A stretch of 64,000 nt of DNA, from contig JBBMOA010000016.1 in assembly GCA_037954235.1 (NCBI GenBank), positions 26,472,383 through 26,536,382 on the forward strand, in the 5' to 3' direction. A model generated the notes under the pieces. It had not been told where the DNA came from. It was given only the letters and a program-made list of their open reading frames with translations, and did not search any database. Of this stretch, positions 63,280 through 64,000 are shown piece by piece. Position numbers and translations under genes: made by a program. Numbering within the stretch: position 1 is the stretch's first letter; each line of letters starts with the position of its first letter. Origin of the DNA: Aulostomus chinensis. Lineage: Eukaryota > Chordata > Actinopteri > Syngnathiformes > Aulostomidae.

Positions 63280-64000
63280 CTGCTGCCTGTCAGAAGAAAG
63301 CCCATGTCTGATAACAATACATTAATTATTGATTATTTCATTTTCATACATTATACTCGTCTTTTATTTGTAGTGCTGCAAAGCTCTCTTCAGTAAAAAA
63401 AAATCAAAACATCCTGTTAATCTTCGTCACTGACCAGAGGAAGAACCAGATGGAAACAACTGACATTCATCTCTCAGAGGGCTGATCTGACTTTATTTCG
63501 AATTTGAAATCATTAAATATTTTCCAAAATGTGATCCTGTTCATTCCAAAATTATGTTTTGAATTGTTAGTCAAGAAGAGAGATTTCATGAAGGTCTAAA
63601 AACTCCCAGTAGCCATGTTTCTACTGGGAAGCAATTTGGCCTACGCATCCTCTGGTACATCAAACCATCTTTTAGGAGCCGGAGAGCCAAGGCCTGCTAC
63701 TCGCCTGTCTTTCCTCAGTTGTGCAGCTCTAAAACCCAGCAATGAACAAGAGGACCAACTCGTCTTATATTCATGATGCCTGACACTGATGTGTAACTCC
63801 AGGACGGTGCCACAGTTCCTGCTTGATCACAGCCGTGCCAGCAGGACTCAGAGAAGCTGGAGTCAATTTATTTATTTGTTTTTGCAGATGTGACCCCAAA
63901 TCTTCTCGGTAGAAGCAAAGTTACTGTGTTTTTGTGTACACTTGCTTGTATTTGGGGTCATTATATTTTTTGCTGAGAATTTTCCTTCAGATGATTTGAC
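63280..64000. other. upstream of lmbrd1, no gene seen
   Basis: AT-rich sequence with no recognisable exon, repeat or RNA gene. In human the next gene on this side is, as I recall, COL19A1, but nothing here resembles collagen. Confidence 0.75.

Overview
This window is vertebrate nuclear DNA, almost certainly from a ray-finned (teleost) fish. It has long GT-AG introns, short exons, many (AC)n, GATA/GACA and ATCC microsatellites, tRNA-derived SINE-like repeats with the fish-type GGATGG tail, and no bacterial-style operons. Nearly all long open frames are satellite artefacts. The real coding content lies in 18 exons of two genes.

Left edge (1 to about 2.56 kb, + strand): the last two coding exons and 3' UTR of adgrb3 (bai3), an adhesion GPCR of synapses. 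They encode the RKR helix region known to bind ELMO and the C-terminal QTEV PDZ ligand. Middle to right (8.2 to 63.3 kb, - strand): a complete 16-exon lmbrd1 gene, the lysosomal multi-pass membrane protein needed with ABCD4 for cobalamin export. The exons join in frame to 540 residues, every junction is GT-AG and every split codon is restored. The two genes converge, the same local order I recall for human 6q13 (ADGRB3, then LMBRD1).

Between them (2.56 to 8.2 kb) is intergenic DNA with a CpG-rich, promoter-like patch (about 2.7 to 4.3 kb; CRE, E-box and NRF1 motifs) and no gene I can recognise. The lmbrd1 introns hold the unusual DNA: a 3.25 kb minisatellite of 28-30 bp units with higher-order structure (intron 14), a 1.86 kb array of 14-bp monomers (intron 6), an ATCC array facing a complementary GGATG tail (intron 4), a 29-bp perfect inverted repeat (intron 3), a Bkm-like GATA/GACA block (intron 14), and GU repeats set directly against three lmbrd1 3' splice sites (exons 11, 15, 16).

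The lmbrd1 start region carries a YY1 element overlapping the start codon, an ETS site, a CLEAR-like (TFEB) E-box and a full CRE within about 60 bp, as expected for a lysosomal housekeeping gene. I found no CRISPR array, rRNA, genuine tRNA gene or intact transposon, and no new protein-coding system. The items most worth a second look are the arrays, the splice-site repeats and the orphan CpG-rich patch.
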